A stretch of DNA of 55,753 nucleotides from an uncultured Prevotella sp. GTDB lineage: Bacteria; Bacteroidota; Bacteroidia; Bacteroidales; Bacteroidaceae. The stretch lies in the NCBI GenBank assembly GCA_937895845.1, contig CALBLK010000012.1, positions 1 through 55,753 of the forward strand, read 5' to 3'. Under the pieces are notes generated by a model, which saw only the letters and a list, made by a program, of their open reading frames with translations, was not told the DNA's origin and did not search any database. Shown one piece after another: positions 1 through 8,964 of the stretch. Each line of letters begins with the position of its first letter. The first letter of the stretch is position 1. The position numbers and the translations under genes were made by a program.

Positions 1-1495
1 CATCGAGCTGTCTGGCATCGGTAACGCCCTCGTTGGTGGCTGTGAGCACCTTGCCGATGAGCAGGGGGAACAGCCACAAGCCGATGTTCTGAATCCAGAA
101 AATCAAGGCATAAGCCGAGCCGATGACCTTGGCATCGACCAACTTGGGCACACTGGGCCAGAGCGAGGCGGGCACAAGTGAGAACGAGGCGCCAAGAATC
201 AAGATGGTAAGGTAGGCGACGATAACGCCGCCCACCTGGTTGCCCTTAAATTCTGGCAGGATAAAGGCGAATGTCAGGTGGCAGGCAATGAGCAGAAGCG
301 AACCCAAGACAAGCATGCTGGCAGCCTTGCCCTTGTGGTCGACATAGTTGCCAAGCACGGGGGTGATACCCACGGCGAGCAGGGGGAACACGGCAAAGAT
401 GGACTCGGCAGACTGGCGCATGTAGCCCATGTAGCAGTAGGACACCAGCGCAAGAACAGAGACTGTCAGCGTGACGCTCTTGGCTGCCCTGTTCTTCATG
501 AAGTTAAACATGAAAGCCGTTGCGGCAACCACAAGCATGATGACATACTGGACGATGGTGACCGAGGTTGAAGCCCAGAACGAGCCGGCGGGCACCTCGG
601 TGAAAGTCAGGTTGCACTGAAGCATGTTGACAGCGTATTTCTGGAACGGGAAGATGGCAGAGTAGTAGAGCACGCACAGCAGGGAGACAAGCCAGAACCC
701 CATGGAAGTAAGTATCTGCCCGAGGTCTGAAATCTTGAATGGGTCATCCTTCTCCTCGGCCTCGCCAGTCTGAGCGTCAAGTTTCTTGTCCATGAAGAAA
801 TAGACTACAAGCATGATTAGGGCAATGCAGAGCAGCACAACGCCAAAGGCCACCGAGCGCGACACGTCGACATGGCCGCCAAGCTTGGCAAAAAACGGAG
901 AGAAAATCATGCACGTTGCCACTCCAAGACGGGCCAGAGCCATCTCAGACCCCATGGCCAGGGCCATTTCGCGGCCCTTAAACCATTTGACGATACCGCG
1001 GCTCACCGTGATGCCGCCCATCTCGGCGCCGCATCCGAAAATCATGAAGCCAACGGCGGCCAGCTTGGCCGATGCCGGCATGCCCTCGTAGAACGGTGAC
1101 ACGCCAAGCTGCTCAAAAACCGGAATATGGTTCAAGTGCTCCGTGAACCACACCTCAAGGCTGCTGCCCATGAAGCTCTCGCTGATGGCATACCATTTGA
1201 CAAGCGCACCGGCCAGCATCACTGCACCCGACAGCAGGGCGGTGAAACGCACACCCATCTTGTCGAGAATGATGCCGGCAAAAATAAGGAAGAAAACAAA
1301 GACATTGAGGAATGTCTCGGCGCCCTGCATGGTGCCAAAGGCATCGGAGTCCCATCCGCGCTGTGTCTGCATGAGGTCCTTGATGGGTGAAAGGATGTCC
1401 ATGAAAATGTAGGCGCAAAACATGGCAAGCGCCAAAAGCAACAACGCGGTCCAGCGCAGAGCCGCAGAGTCACGTAAAGTCTTTTGAGTGTTCAT
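1..1495 (-). CDS. MFS transporter, 3' end cut by window edge
   Basis: The frame stays open from an ATG at 1495 to the left edge, so about 498 residues are visible and the C-terminus is missing. The translation is very hydrophobic, with about a dozen membrane-spanning stretches and a charged central loop (near MDKKLDAQTGEAEEKDD) between two six-helix halves, as in the major facilitator superfamily. It begins MNTQKTLRDSAALRWTALLL, a short cytoplasmic tail followed by the first helix. The substrate cannot be told. It lies downstream of the peptidase gene on the same strand with an 89-base gap that contains a hairpin, so it may be the last gene of the pyrG-yidC-dpp5 unit or have its own transcript. 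A peptide or nucleoside substrate would fit the neighbours, but that is a guess. Confidence 0.8.
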   Translation of the reverse strand, partial: MNTQKTLRDSAALRWTALLLLALAMFCAYIFMDILSPIKDLMQTQRGWDSDAFGTMQGAETFLNVFVFFLIFAGIILDKMGVRFTALLSGAVMLAGALVKWYAISESFMGSSLEVWFTEHLNHIPVFEQLGVSPFYEGMPASAKLAAVGFMIFGCGAEMGGITVSRGIVKWFKGREMALAMGSEMALARLGVATCMIFSPFFAKLGGHVDVSRSVAFGVVLLCIALIMLVVYFFMDKKLDAQTGEAEEKDDPFKISDLGQILTSMGFWLVSLLCVLYYSAIFPFQKYAVNMLQCNLTFTEVPAGSFWASTSVTIVQYVIMLVVAATAFMFNFMKNRAAKSVTLTVSVLALVSYCYMGYMRQSAESIFAVFPLLAVGITPVLGNYVDHKGKAASMLVLGSLLLIACHLTFAFILPEFKGNQVGGVIVAYLTILILGASFSLVPASLWPSVPKLVDAKVIGSAYALIFWIQNIGLWLFPLLIGKVLTATNEGVTDARQLD

Positions 1496-1533
1496 TGCTT
1501 TAAAGTGGATTTCAGATTTATGATATTATATAT

Positions 1534-1564
1534 GTAGGTGCCCAAAACGGATTTGAGCACCTAC
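1534..1564 (-). terminator. Hairpin between peptidase and MFS genes
   Basis: GTAGGTGC at 1534-1541 pairs with GCACCTAC at 1557-1564. The inner CAAA/TTTG extends the stem to about 13 pairs with one wobble. Read on the minus strand it is followed by an AT-rich stretch rather than a clean T run, so it is a weak terminator at best. It could attenuate read-through into the MFS gene or protect the upstream mRNA end. Confidence 0.35.
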
Positions 1565-1584
1565 GCAGACTGTTGCACTTCTGT

Positions 1585-3768
1585 TTATTTCAGCCATCGG
1601 TCAAGCCAGCCAAAGAAAGTGCGCTGCCAGAGAATGCCATTCTGCGGCTTGAGCACCCAGTGGTTTTCATCGGGGAAGATGAGCAGCTCGGCAGGTATGC
1701 CCTTCATGCGGGCAGCATTGAAGGCGCCCATACCCTGGTTGTAGTTGATACGGTAGTCTTTCTCGCCATGAATGCAGAGAATGGGAGTGTCCCAGTTGTC
1801 AACAAACCTGTGAGGAGAGTTGTCGTAGGTTTTCTTGGCACGGCCGGTCATATTCTTGTTCCAAAACGCATCGTCATACTCCCAGTTGCTAAACCAAGCC
1901 TCTTCCGTATCGGTGTACATTGACTCAAGATTGAAGGCGCCGTCGTGGGCGATAAAGCACTTGAACCGCTTGTTGTGGTGACCGGCCAGATAGTAGACGC
2001 TGAAGCCTCCGAAGCTGGCGCCCACCGCGCCAAGGCGCTCCCTGTCGACAAAGGGCAGGTTCTCGGCCGCATCATCAATGGCCGAGAGATAGTCAGCCAT
2101 GCACTGCCCGGTCCAGTCGCCGCTCACCTGCTCGTTCCACGCGCTGCCAAATCCAGGCAGCCCGCGACGGTTTGGAGCCACAACAACATAGCCATGCGCC
2201 GCCATAATCTGGAAATTCCAGCGGTAGCTCCAGAACTGGCTGACCGGACTTTGCGGCCCGCCCTCGCAGAAGAGCAAGGTGGGGTACTTCTTATTCGGGT
2301 CGAAGTCGCTCGGCAGAATGATCCAGGTAAGCATGTCCTTGCCGTCGGTTGTCTTTACCCAACGCTGCTGCACCTTGCCCAGCGAGAGCTGGTCAAGCAG
2401 GTGCTTGTTCTCGCGGGTAACCTGTTCAACCTTGGTCTTCTTGACACTCTTCCCCGGCGTGACAACAAAAATGTCCGTTGGTGCCGACAGGCTCTGGCGC
2501 ATAGCCACCAGCTTGCCGGTGTTGCCCAGCGGGGCGACCGACACGAAGTCGGCCCAGTCGTCGGTCAGCTGCCTCACCTCTCCCTTGAGGTTGGTCTGGT
2601 ACATATTGACACAGCCATGCCACACCCCGATAAACGAGAGGGTCTTGCTGTCCTTTCCCCAGCAGAAGGCGTCGACGTTAGAGTCAAATGTCTCCGTCAC
2701 ATAGACTTTCTCGCCTGTTGCCATATTGTACACACACAGTCTGTTGCGGTCGGCCTCATAGCCGTTGCGCGCCATACTCTGCCAGGCCAGATACTTTCCA
2801 TCGGGTGAGAACTGCGGGTTCTGGTCGTAACCGGGATTGTTCTTCAGGTTGTCTGGCGCGTTCACCGCCTGGTCTTTCATCGTGTGTGTGGGGTCGGACA
2901 CAGGTTCCTTGTAGTCTGCAGGCTTGCAGAGATTCCTTGTCTTGCGCGCGCCAACATCAAATAAATAGATGTCAGCATCTGTTGAGATAGCGTATTGCGT
3001 ACCCGTTTTCTTCCTGCATGTGTAAGCAATCTGTTTCGAATCGGCGCTCCACGCCAGTTGCTCCATACCGCCGAAAGGCTCCATCGGGCACTCGTAAGGC
3101 TCCCCGGCAAGGATGTCCGTTCCGTTGCCCACTGTGTTTCCGCTGACCTCTGCCACAAAGGGGTGCTGGATTGTCTCAACGTAATGGTCCCAGTGGCGGT
3201 ACATCAGGTCGGTGACCAACCGTCCGCTTGCCAAAGGAAGGTCATCGGGGTTCTTCTTGATGATGTCATTGAAAGGTATCGACTTCAGGAGAATCACTTT
3301 CTTTCCATCGGGTGAGAACTTGAACCCCTCCACCTTTCCGCCGGTGTGCGACAGTTGCACGCGCCCTGTCCCATCGCTATTCACAGCCCAGATGTCGCCA
3401 CCTTTCAGAAAAGCCAGCCGCTTTCCGCCGTCAATCCAGCAGGGGTCAGTCTCGCTGGCTGCATCCGTGGTGAGCAGCACGTCGTTGGCTCCGCCCGCAT
3501 CCATCACATGAATCACCTGGTGGCTTTTGTTCGCCTTTACACTGTAATACCCCACCTGGTAGGCTATCTTCCTGCCGTCGGGGGAGGCGTCAGCAGCGCC
3601 TATACGCCCCATGGCCCAGAGAGCCTCTGGGGACATATACCTGCTGGACAACTGAATGCGAGCTTTCTGAATGTTCATCTCTTTCTGGGCACCGGCCTGT
3701 TGGGCGCCGGCAAGCATGGCTGCCGCCATCACCATAGCAGCCATTCTGTTCATCGTCTTCGTGTTCAT
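1585..3768 (-). CDS. dpp5: Dipeptidyl-peptidase 5-like S9 serine peptidase
   Basis: This is a prolyl-oligopeptidase family (S9) protein of 727 residues. It opens with a signal peptide (MNTKTMNRMAAMVMAAAMLA, then GAQQAGA), followed by a beta-propeller half with repeated SPDGK-type strands and a C-terminal alpha/beta hydrolase. The catalytic triad is visible: Ser about 585 in GASFGG, Asp about 671 in HGEKDYRI, His about 703 in PDENHWVL. Segments such as TGRLVTDLMYRHWDHYVET and WSYRWNFQIMAAHGYVVVAPN closely resemble Porphyromonas gingivalis DPP5, as I remember it. Family members work in the periplasm, releasing dipeptides from peptide N-termini for amino-acid fermenters. The start overlaps the yidC stop by 4 bases (ATGA), which suggests translational coupling. 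The general class is certain; the DPP5 assignment rests on remembered similarity. Confidence 0.88.
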   Translation of the reverse strand: MNTKTMNRMAAMVMAAAMLAGAQQAGAQKEMNIQKARIQLSSRYMSPEALWAMGRIGAADASPDGRKIAYQVGYYSVKANKSHQVIHVMDAGGANDVLLTTDAASETDPCWIDGGKRLAFLKGGDIWAVNSDGTGRVQLSHTGGKVEGFKFSPDGKKVILLKSIPFNDIIKKNPDDLPLASGRLVTDLMYRHWDHYVETIQHPFVAEVSGNTVGNGTDILAGEPYECPMEPFGGMEQLAWSADSKQIAYTCRKKTGTQYAISTDADIYLFDVGARKTRNLCKPADYKEPVSDPTHTMKDQAVNAPDNLKNNPGYDQNPQFSPDGKYLAWQSMARNGYEADRNRLCVYNMATGEKVYVTETFDSNVDAFCWGKDSKTLSFIGVWHGCVNMYQTNLKGEVRQLTDDWADFVSVAPLGNTGKLVAMRQSLSAPTDIFVVTPGKSVKKTKVEQVTRENKHLLDQLSLGKVQQRWVKTTDGKDMLTWIILPSDFDPNKKYPTLLFCEGGPQSPVSQFWSYRWNFQIMAAHGYVVVAPNRRGLPGFGSAWNEQVSGDWTGQCMADYLSAIDDAAENLPFVDRERLGAVGASFGGFSVYYLAGHHNKRFKCFIAHDGAFNLESMYTDTEEAWFSNWEYDDAFWNKNMTGRAKKTYDNSPHRFVDNWDTPILCIHGEKDYRINYNQGMGAFNAARMKGIPAELLIFPDENHWVLKPQNGILWQRTFFGWLDRWLK

Positions 3769-5669
3769 AGTTTTCCCTCCCTCTTGCGTCTTAGTTCATC
3801 AGCCTCCTTCTGCATGGCAGCCAACCTGGCAGCCAAGCCGCTCGTTTTCTTAGGATTGTTCTTGTTCTCCTTGTAGCGCGCCTCGAGAACGGCCAGCAGT
3901 TTGGCATCGTTTGTGGTCTTGCGGAGCACCCACATGATAGCGGCACTAAAGAACAGAGATATAAAGTAATAGAAGTTAAGTCCGGACGAGTAGTCGTTGA
4001 ACATGAAGAAGAACATCAAGGGCATCAGATACATCATCCACTGCATCATCTTCATCTGCTCAGCCTGCGCCCCGACCATCTGGTCGCGCTGCTGCCTCAT
4101 GCTCATAATGGAGTAGAGAATGTTAGCCACGCAGAACAGGATACAAGTGAGGCTGAGGTGGTCGCCAATCAGCCAGATATTCGTATTCCATTCAAGGATT
4201 GGGTCATAGGTTGAAAGGTCGTCAATCCAAAGGAAGCTCTCGCCGCGCAGCTGGATGGCATTAGGCACAAAGTTAAACATGGCAATCCAGATTGGCATCT
4301 GTATCAGCATGGGCAAGCAGCCGCTGAGCGGGCTCACGCCATATTGCGAGTAGAGCGTCATCATGGCCTGCTGCTTCTTCATTTGGTCCTCGGGCTTGTC
4401 GTATTGCTTGGTAGCCTCGTCGAGCTTGGGCTTGAGCACACGCATCTTCGCCGAGTTGAGATAGGTCTTCTTAACCAGGGGAAAGGTGATGGCCTTGAGC
4501 AGAAGCGTGATGAGAATCAGCACGACACCCATGTTCAGGCCCAAGCCCGTGAGCCAGTCGAACACATAGATGGTAAACCATCGGTTGATGATGCGGAACA
4601 GCGGCCATCCCAGATAAACGAGGTGCTGCAGTTGCAAATCTTTGCCAAAAGAACTCTCCTCCTCGACATTCTGCAACAGCCGGAAGTCATTGGGGCCAAT
4701 AAACATTTCAAATTCTGACGGTTTTGCACCCGTTGGGTCAAAGGCCGTCTTCAGTTTGGCTTCATACTGTTTCAGGTAAACGTGGCGGTCAGCTCCGCCG
4801 CCCTTCTTGGGCTTTTCAAAAGGCACGCTGGTCAGCAGGCTCTTGCCACTAAAGTCATCCTTTGAAATCAGCACAGCACTGAAGAACTGGTTTTTGAAAG
4901 CCACCCAGTCAAGGCGCTCCTCAACAGGCTCGTCAATCTTCTCGGATGTTTCGCTCAGGTAATCCGTCCCTCCATCCTTCTCTTTATAGGTAAGCGTGGC
5001 GTAGCGGTTTTCAAAGAAGAAGCCCTTTTCCTGCTGGCGGCATTTCTCGCTCCACTTGACATCCATCTCGTGATAGTCAGGGGCAAACACGCCGGCCAGC
5101 CGCCGGGCGCTGACGGCAATATGCAGCATATAGTCCTTGCCAAGCGCATAGTTGATGACAAGCGAGCCTCCGTTGGAGGCCTGCGCGGTCATGGTCACTG
5201 TTGTGTCGGTTACATTTGATGGGGTAAAATAAAGGTCGGAAGTCACGATGTTCGTGCTTTTCCCAGCCAGCATAAAGTCCAGGGCCTGCTCATTGCCCTC
5301 AAACAGGGTCACGTCACGATTGCCATACCTGTCTTTGAAATTGAGGATGCACGCCTTTCTCACCACGCCACCTTTCGTGTCAAGTGTGAGCTTAAGCTTG
5401 TCGTTTTTCAGCACAACCGGCATGCTCTTGCCGTTAAGGGCTGGATAGAACAGTGCCGATGTGTCGCTTCTTGCCTCTTCAAGAACCCGTGCCTTGCGGG
5501 CAGCCTCAGCCACCTTGCGTTCGGTGTCGGCCTTCTGCCGGGCAGCATTGCTGATGGAGTCCTGGATGCGCTGCGCGTTCAGTTCTTGTTCTGATGGCTG
5601 GGTGTAGATGCTGAAGCCGATGAGCACCAGTCCCATCAGCGCAAAACCGATGATTGTGTTTTTATTCAT
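3765..5669 (-). CDS. yidC: Membrane protein insertase YidC
   Basis: YidC inserts and folds inner-membrane proteins, alone or with SecYEG; subunits of the ATP synthase such as c are classic clients. The 634 residues show the long Gram-negative form: an N-terminal helix (TIIGFALMGLVLIGFSIYT), a periplasmic beta-rich domain to about residue 350, then five C-terminal helices including the conserved block MKKQQAMMTLYSQYGVSPLS followed by GCLPMLIQMPIWIAMF. The tail is basic (KENKNNPKK...RRKREGKL), as expected for ribosome contact. The start is fixed by the 4-base overlap with the pyrG stop. Being sandwiched between pyrG and a peptidase gene, rather than beside rnpA/rpmH, is typical of Bacteroidota and unlike proteobacteria. 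Confidence 0.97.
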   Translation of the reverse strand: MNKNTIIGFALMGLVLIGFSIYTQPSEQELNAQRIQDSISNAARQKADTERKVAEAARKARVLEEARSDTSALFYPALNGKSMPVVLKNDKLKLTLDTKGGVVRKACILNFKDRYGNRDVTLFEGNEQALDFMLAGKSTNIVTSDLYFTPSNVTDTTVTMTAQASNGGSLVINYALGKDYMLHIAVSARRLAGVFAPDYHEMDVKWSEKCRQQEKGFFFENRYATLTYKEKDGGTDYLSETSEKIDEPVEERLDWVAFKNQFFSAVLISKDDFSGKSLLTSVPFEKPKKGGGADRHVYLKQYEAKLKTAFDPTGAKPSEFEMFIGPNDFRLLQNVEEESSFGKDLQLQHLVYLGWPLFRIINRWFTIYVFDWLTGLGLNMGVVLILITLLLKAITFPLVKKTYLNSAKMRVLKPKLDEATKQYDKPEDQMKKQQAMMTLYSQYGVSPLSGCLPMLIQMPIWIAMFNFVPNAIQLRGESFLWIDDLSTYDPILEWNTNIWLIGDHLSLTCILFCVANILYSIMSMRQQRDQMVGAQAEQMKMMQWMMYLMPLMFFFMFNDYSSGLNFYYFISLFFSAAIMWVLRKTTNDAKLLAVLEARYKENKNNPKKTSGLAARLAAMQKEADELRRKREGKL

Positions 5670-7273
5670 TTCTGCTTGTTGTTGATCGCTGTTTTTATAA
5701 AGTCAAGGAACAGGGGGTGCGGGGTGAGCACCGTACTCTGATACTCAGGATGAAACTGTGTGCCAATGTACCATTTCAGTCCCGGAATCTCAACAATCTC
5801 CACCAGGTTACTCTCAGGGTTGAATCCAACACAGTCCATGCCATGACGCTCGAATTCGGCCATATAGTCGTTGTTGAACTCGTAGCGGTGGCGGTGACGT
5901 TCCTGGATGTGCTCCTTTTTATAGATGTCGAACACCCTTGATCCTTGTTTGAGCACGCACTCGTAAGCTCCAAGGCGCATGGTGCCGCCCATATCTGTGA
6001 TGTTCTTCTGCTCCTCCATAATGTCAATCACATTGTGCTCGGTCTTTTCGTCCATCTCACGACTGTTTGCATCGGCATAGCCCAGCACATTGCGTGCAAA
6101 CTCGATGACCATCATCTGCATGCCCAGGCAAATGCCAAAGGTAGGAATATTGTGGGTGCGGGTGTAATGGGCGGCCACAATCTTGCCTTCAATGCCACGC
6201 TGCCCGAACCCCGGGCAGATTACAATGCCGTCAAGACCGCTGAGCTGCTGGGCGACATTCTCCTCGGTGAGCTTTTCTGAGTTGACAAAAGTGAGCACCG
6301 TCTTCTTGTCGTTATAGGTTCCAGCCTGCGACAGGCTCTCGCGGATGCTCTTGTAGGCATCCTGGAGGTCATACTTGCCCACCAGCCCGATGTGTACCTC
6401 CTCCTTGGCATTGTTGCGGCGCTCCAAGAAGCTCTTCCAAGGCCCAAGCGCAGGCGTTTCGCCAACCTCCATTCCCAATTTCCTCAGAATGGCCGCGTCA
6501 AGTCCCTGCTGCTGCATATTCACAGGCACCTCGTAGATGGAAGGAAGATCCTCACTCTGTACCACACAGTCAATGTCTACATTGCAGAACGAGGCGACCT
6601 TTTTTAAAATAGGATTGCCCAAATGCTTTTCCGTGCGCAGTACAAGGATGTCTGGCTGTATGCCAACGCTCTGCAACTCCTTGACAGAGTGCTGCGTAGG
6701 CTTTGTCTTCAGTTCGCCTGCGGCCTTGAGATAGGGGACATAGGTCAAGTGGACACAAACGGCATTACGGCCCATCTCCCATTTCATTTGACGTATGGCC
6801 TCAAGAAATGGCATACTTTCAATGTCGCCAATGGTTCCGCCTATCTCTGTAATCACAAAGTCATAGTGGTGCTTCTCTCCAAGCAGTTTCACATTGCGTT
6901 TAATCTCGTTGGTAATGTGGGGAACAACCTGGATGGTTTTGCCCAAATAGTCACCGCGGCGCTCCTTGTCAATAACAGCCTTGTAGATGCGGCCCGTAGT
7001 GAGCGAGTTGGCCTTTGTGGTCTGTATTCCTGTGAAGCGTTCGTAGTGTCCCAGGTCAAGGTCTGTCTCCATGCCGTCGACAGTCACATAGCACTCGCCA
7101 TGCTCGTATGGGTTCAGCGTTCCCGGGTCGATGTTGATATAGGGATCAAACTTCTGAATGGTGATGTTGTACCCCCTTGCCTGAAGCAACTTGCCTATTG
7201 AAGACGAAATGATTCCCTTTCCTAACGATGAAACCACACCGCCAGTAACGAAAATGTACTTTGTTTCTGCCAC
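5666..7273 (-). CDS. pyrG: CTP synthase
   Basis: CTP synthase aminates UTP to CTP using ATP and glutamine-derived ammonia. The 535 residues match the family length. The N-terminal synthetase domain starts KYIFVTGGVVSSLGKGIISS (the ATP-binding loop) and contains the YEHGECYVTVDGMETDLDLG stretch. The C-terminal glutamine amidotransferase domain has the nucleophile Cys about 382 in GICLGMQ and the His about 508 / Glu about 510 pair in QFHPEYQS. It is the first gene of the minus-strand unit with yidC and dpp5, and a promoter and a leader hairpin lie upstream (7338-7408). Confidence 0.98.
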   Translation of the reverse strand: MAETKYIFVTGGVVSSLGKGIISSSIGKLLQARGYNITIQKFDPYINIDPGTLNPYEHGECYVTVDGMETDLDLGHYERFTGIQTTKANSLTTGRIYKAVIDKERRGDYLGKTIQVVPHITNEIKRNVKLLGEKHHYDFVITEIGGTIGDIESMPFLEAIRQMKWEMGRNAVCVHLTYVPYLKAAGELKTKPTQHSVKELQSVGIQPDILVLRTEKHLGNPILKKVASFCNVDIDCVVQSEDLPSIYEVPVNMQQQGLDAAILRKLGMEVGETPALGPWKSFLERRNNAKEEVHIGLVGKYDLQDAYKSIRESLSQAGTYNDKKTVLTFVNSEKLTEENVAQQLSGLDGIVICPGFGQRGIEGKIVAAHYTRTHNIPTFGICLGMQMMVIEFARNVLGYADANSREMDEKTEHNVIDIMEEQKNITDMGGTMRLGAYECVLKQGSRVFDIYKKEHIQERHRHRYEFNNDYMAEFERHGMDCVGFNPESNLVEIVEIPGLKWYIGTQFHPEYQSTVLTPHPLFLDFIKTAINNKQK

Positions 7274-7337
7274 AGCTATATAAATTTATTAATACGTTCT
7301 TCCCCGTTGACAGGTGAAAAGTTCAAAAAACATACAG

Positions 7338-7370
7338 GTTGGACAACTGTGTGCCACCACAGCGTCCAAC
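7338..7370 (-). promoter_or_regulatory. Hairpin in the pyrG 5' leader
   Basis: GTTGGAC at 7338-7344 pairs with GTCCAAC at 7364-7370, and CTGTG at 7347-7351 pairs with CACAG at 7358-7362, separated by a small internal loop and closed by a 6-base loop. The predicted transcript start is about 7371, so the hairpin would form at or next to the 5' end of the pyrG mRNA. On the minus strand a run of six T follows about 10 bases after the stem, too distant for a standard terminator. A 5' stabilising structure or a pyrimidine-sensitive element are both possible. Confidence 0.45.
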
Positions 7371-7377
7371 AAGAGTG

Positions 7378-7408
7378 CAAAATTACAAAAAAACTTGCAA
7401 CTCACAAA
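7378..7408 (-). promoter_or_regulatory. Bacteroidota-type promoter for pyrG-yidC-dpp5
   Basis: Read on the minus strand, TTTG (7405-7408) is followed after 19 bases by TAATTTTG (7378-7385), matching the Bacteroidota -33/-7 pattern TTTG / TAnnTTTG. It predicts a start near 7371 and a leader of about 98 bases before the pyrG ATG. Confidence 0.6.
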
Positions 7409-7435
7409 TATTCAAAGTTCATTCTTCGGCCAAAC

Positions 7436-7467
7436 TTTGCGCGTGTCGGGAAAAATGTTTAATTTTG
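7436..7467 (+). promoter_or_regulatory. Promoter for HAD-panB-MFS unit
   Basis: TTTG (7436-7439), 20 bases, then TAATTTTG (7460-7467) give a full match to the Bacteroidota -33/-7 pattern. The predicted transcript start is about 7474, after the upstream in-frame ATG codons at 7314 and 7455, which is why 7491 is taken as the HAD start. Confidence 0.65.
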
Positions 7468-7490
7468 CAGCCGCTAAAATAGGTCGAAAG

Positions 7491-8135
7491 ATGAACAAGC
7501 ATGAATACAAGGCCGCACTGTTCGACTTGGATGGGGTGGTTTTTGACACTGAGCCGCAATACACCGAATTTTGGGGTAGACAGGGAAAGGAGTTCCATCC
7601 GGAGATGCCAGACTTCGCCCAACGGATAAAGGGCCAGACACTTACACAAATCTATGAAGGTTATTTTTCTGGAAAGTTGGTCTGCGTGCGCGACAGGATT
7701 ACAGCGCGCCTTGACAGGTTCGAGCGACAGATGGACTTCCAATATGTCAATGGGTTTGAGGATTTTGTCCGGTCACTAAGAGCACAGGGTATCAAGACGG
7801 CTGTTGTAACGAGTTCGAACAAAAACAAGATGCGGAGTGTCTATGACAAGCACCCGGAGTTCATACACTATTTTGACGCCATCCTAACCTCGGAAGATTT
7901 CGCCTACAGCAAACCTGATCCCGACTGCTATCTGAAAGCGGCAGCCCGCTTTGGACTTGCACCGGCTGACTGCATGGTGTTCGAAGACAGTTTTAACGGT
8001 CTGCGGTCCGGATGTGCGGCCGGCATGACTGTCATTGGACTTTCAACCACCAACAGCCCCGAGGCTATCCAGCCATTATGCAGTCTGGTTGTGCCAGATT
8101 ACAGACAGGAGGAATTGCTTAATATGTTCAAATAA
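7491..8135 (+). CDS. HAD-family phosphatase, beta-phosphoglucomutase-like
   Basis: The 214 residues contain the haloacid dehalogenase core: motif I AALFDLDGVVFD near residues 9-18 with the two catalytic Asp, motif II VVTSSN, motif III Lys in SKPDPDCYLKAA, and motif IV VFEDSFNGLRSG. A helical cap between motifs I and II places it in the subfamily of beta-phosphoglucomutases and small sugar-phosphate phosphatases. The substrate is unknown. The start at MNKHEYKAALFDLDG is chosen because the promoter lies just upstream and the core motif normally begins within 10-15 residues of the start. The gene precedes panB with a 9-base gap. Confidence 0.85.
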   Translation: MNKHEYKAALFDLDGVVFDTEPQYTEFWGRQGKEFHPEMPDFAQRIKGQTLTQIYEGYFSGKLVCVRDRITARLDRFERQMDFQYVNGFEDFVRSLRAQGIKTAVVTSSNKNKMRSVYDKHPEFIHYFDAILTSEDFAYSKPDPDCYLKAAARFGLAPADCMVFEDSFNGLRSGCAAGMTVIGLSTTNSPEAIQPLCSLVVPDYRQEELLNMFK

Positions 8136-8144
8136 GACGCGAAT

Positions 8145-8960
8145 ATGTATTTAGTTACAGACAAACGCAAGGTGACAACGCACCGTTTCATGGAAATGAA
8201 ACAGCGTGGAGAGAAGATTTCCATGCTCACCTCTTATGACTATACAATGGCCGGCATTGTAGACAAGGCCGGTGTCGACTGCATTTTGATTGGCGACTCC
8301 GCCTCGAACGTGATGGCCGGGAACTCAACCACGCTTCCTATCACCGTTGAGCAGATGATTTACCACGCGCGGTCCGTAGTGAAGGCTGTCAGCCGCGCAC
8401 TCGTTGTTTGCGACATGCCTTTTGGCAGCTATCAGGCAGGATGCGAGGATGGCGTTCACAACGCCATCAGAATCATGAAAGAGAGTGGCTGTGACGCGCT
8501 CAAGCTAGAGGGCGGAATTGAGATTATTGGCACCGTGAAACGGATTCTTGACGCAGGCATCCCTGTGATGGGGCATCTCGGCCTCACTCCGCAGAGCATC
8601 AACAAGTTTGGAACATACAGTGTGCGTGCCAAGGAGAAGGCCGAGGCTGACAAACTGCTGGCCGATGCGAGACTGCTGGCCGAAACGGGGTGCTTTGGCA
8701 TTGTGCTGGAGAAAGTTCCCGCGGCTCTGGCCACACAGGTGACGGCAGAGGTTGCTGTGCCAACCATTGGCATAGGCGCAGGCAACGGCACAGATGGGCA
8801 GGTGCTGGTAGTAACCGACATGCTGGGAATGACACAGGGATTCAGTCCGCGCTTCCTTCGCCGTTATGCCGACCTTTACACCACCATGACCGACGCTATC
8901 GGCCACTATGTCGAGGATGTGAAGAACGTTGATTTCCCAGCAGCATCAGAGTCCTACTGA
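8145..8960 (+). CDS. panB: 3-methyl-2-oxobutanoate hydroxymethyltransferase
   Basis: PanB transfers a hydroxymethyl group from 5,10-methylenetetrahydrofolate to 2-oxoisovalerate, making ketopantoate in the pantothenate/CoA pathway. The 271 residues show the family blocks KISMLTSYDYTMAGIVDKAG, DCILIGDSASNVMAGNSTTL (metal-binding Asp), CDMPFGSY, LKLEGG, PVMGHLGLTPQS and TIGIGAGNGTDGQVLV. It is a TIM-barrel enzyme acting as a decamer. It lies between the HAD phosphatase and an MFS transporter with very short gaps, so the three are probably co-transcribed. Confidence 0.97.
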   Translation: MYLVTDKRKVTTHRFMEMKQRGEKISMLTSYDYTMAGIVDKAGVDCILIGDSASNVMAGNSTTLPITVEQMIYHARSVVKAVSRALVVCDMPFGSYQAGCEDGVHNAIRIMKESGCDALKLEGGIEIIGTVKRILDAGIPVMGHLGLTPQSINKFGTYSVRAKEKAEADKLLADARLLAETGCFGIVLEKVPAALATQVTAEVAVPTIGIGAGNGTDGQVLVVTDMLGMTQGFSPRFLRRYADLYTTMTDAIGHYVEDVKNVDFPAASESY

Positions 8961-8964
8961 AGAA

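Noticed and set aside
7338..7370. Classical attenuator (terminator) in front of pyrG
   Set aside because: The T run lies about 10 bases after the stem, too far for a rho-independent terminator.
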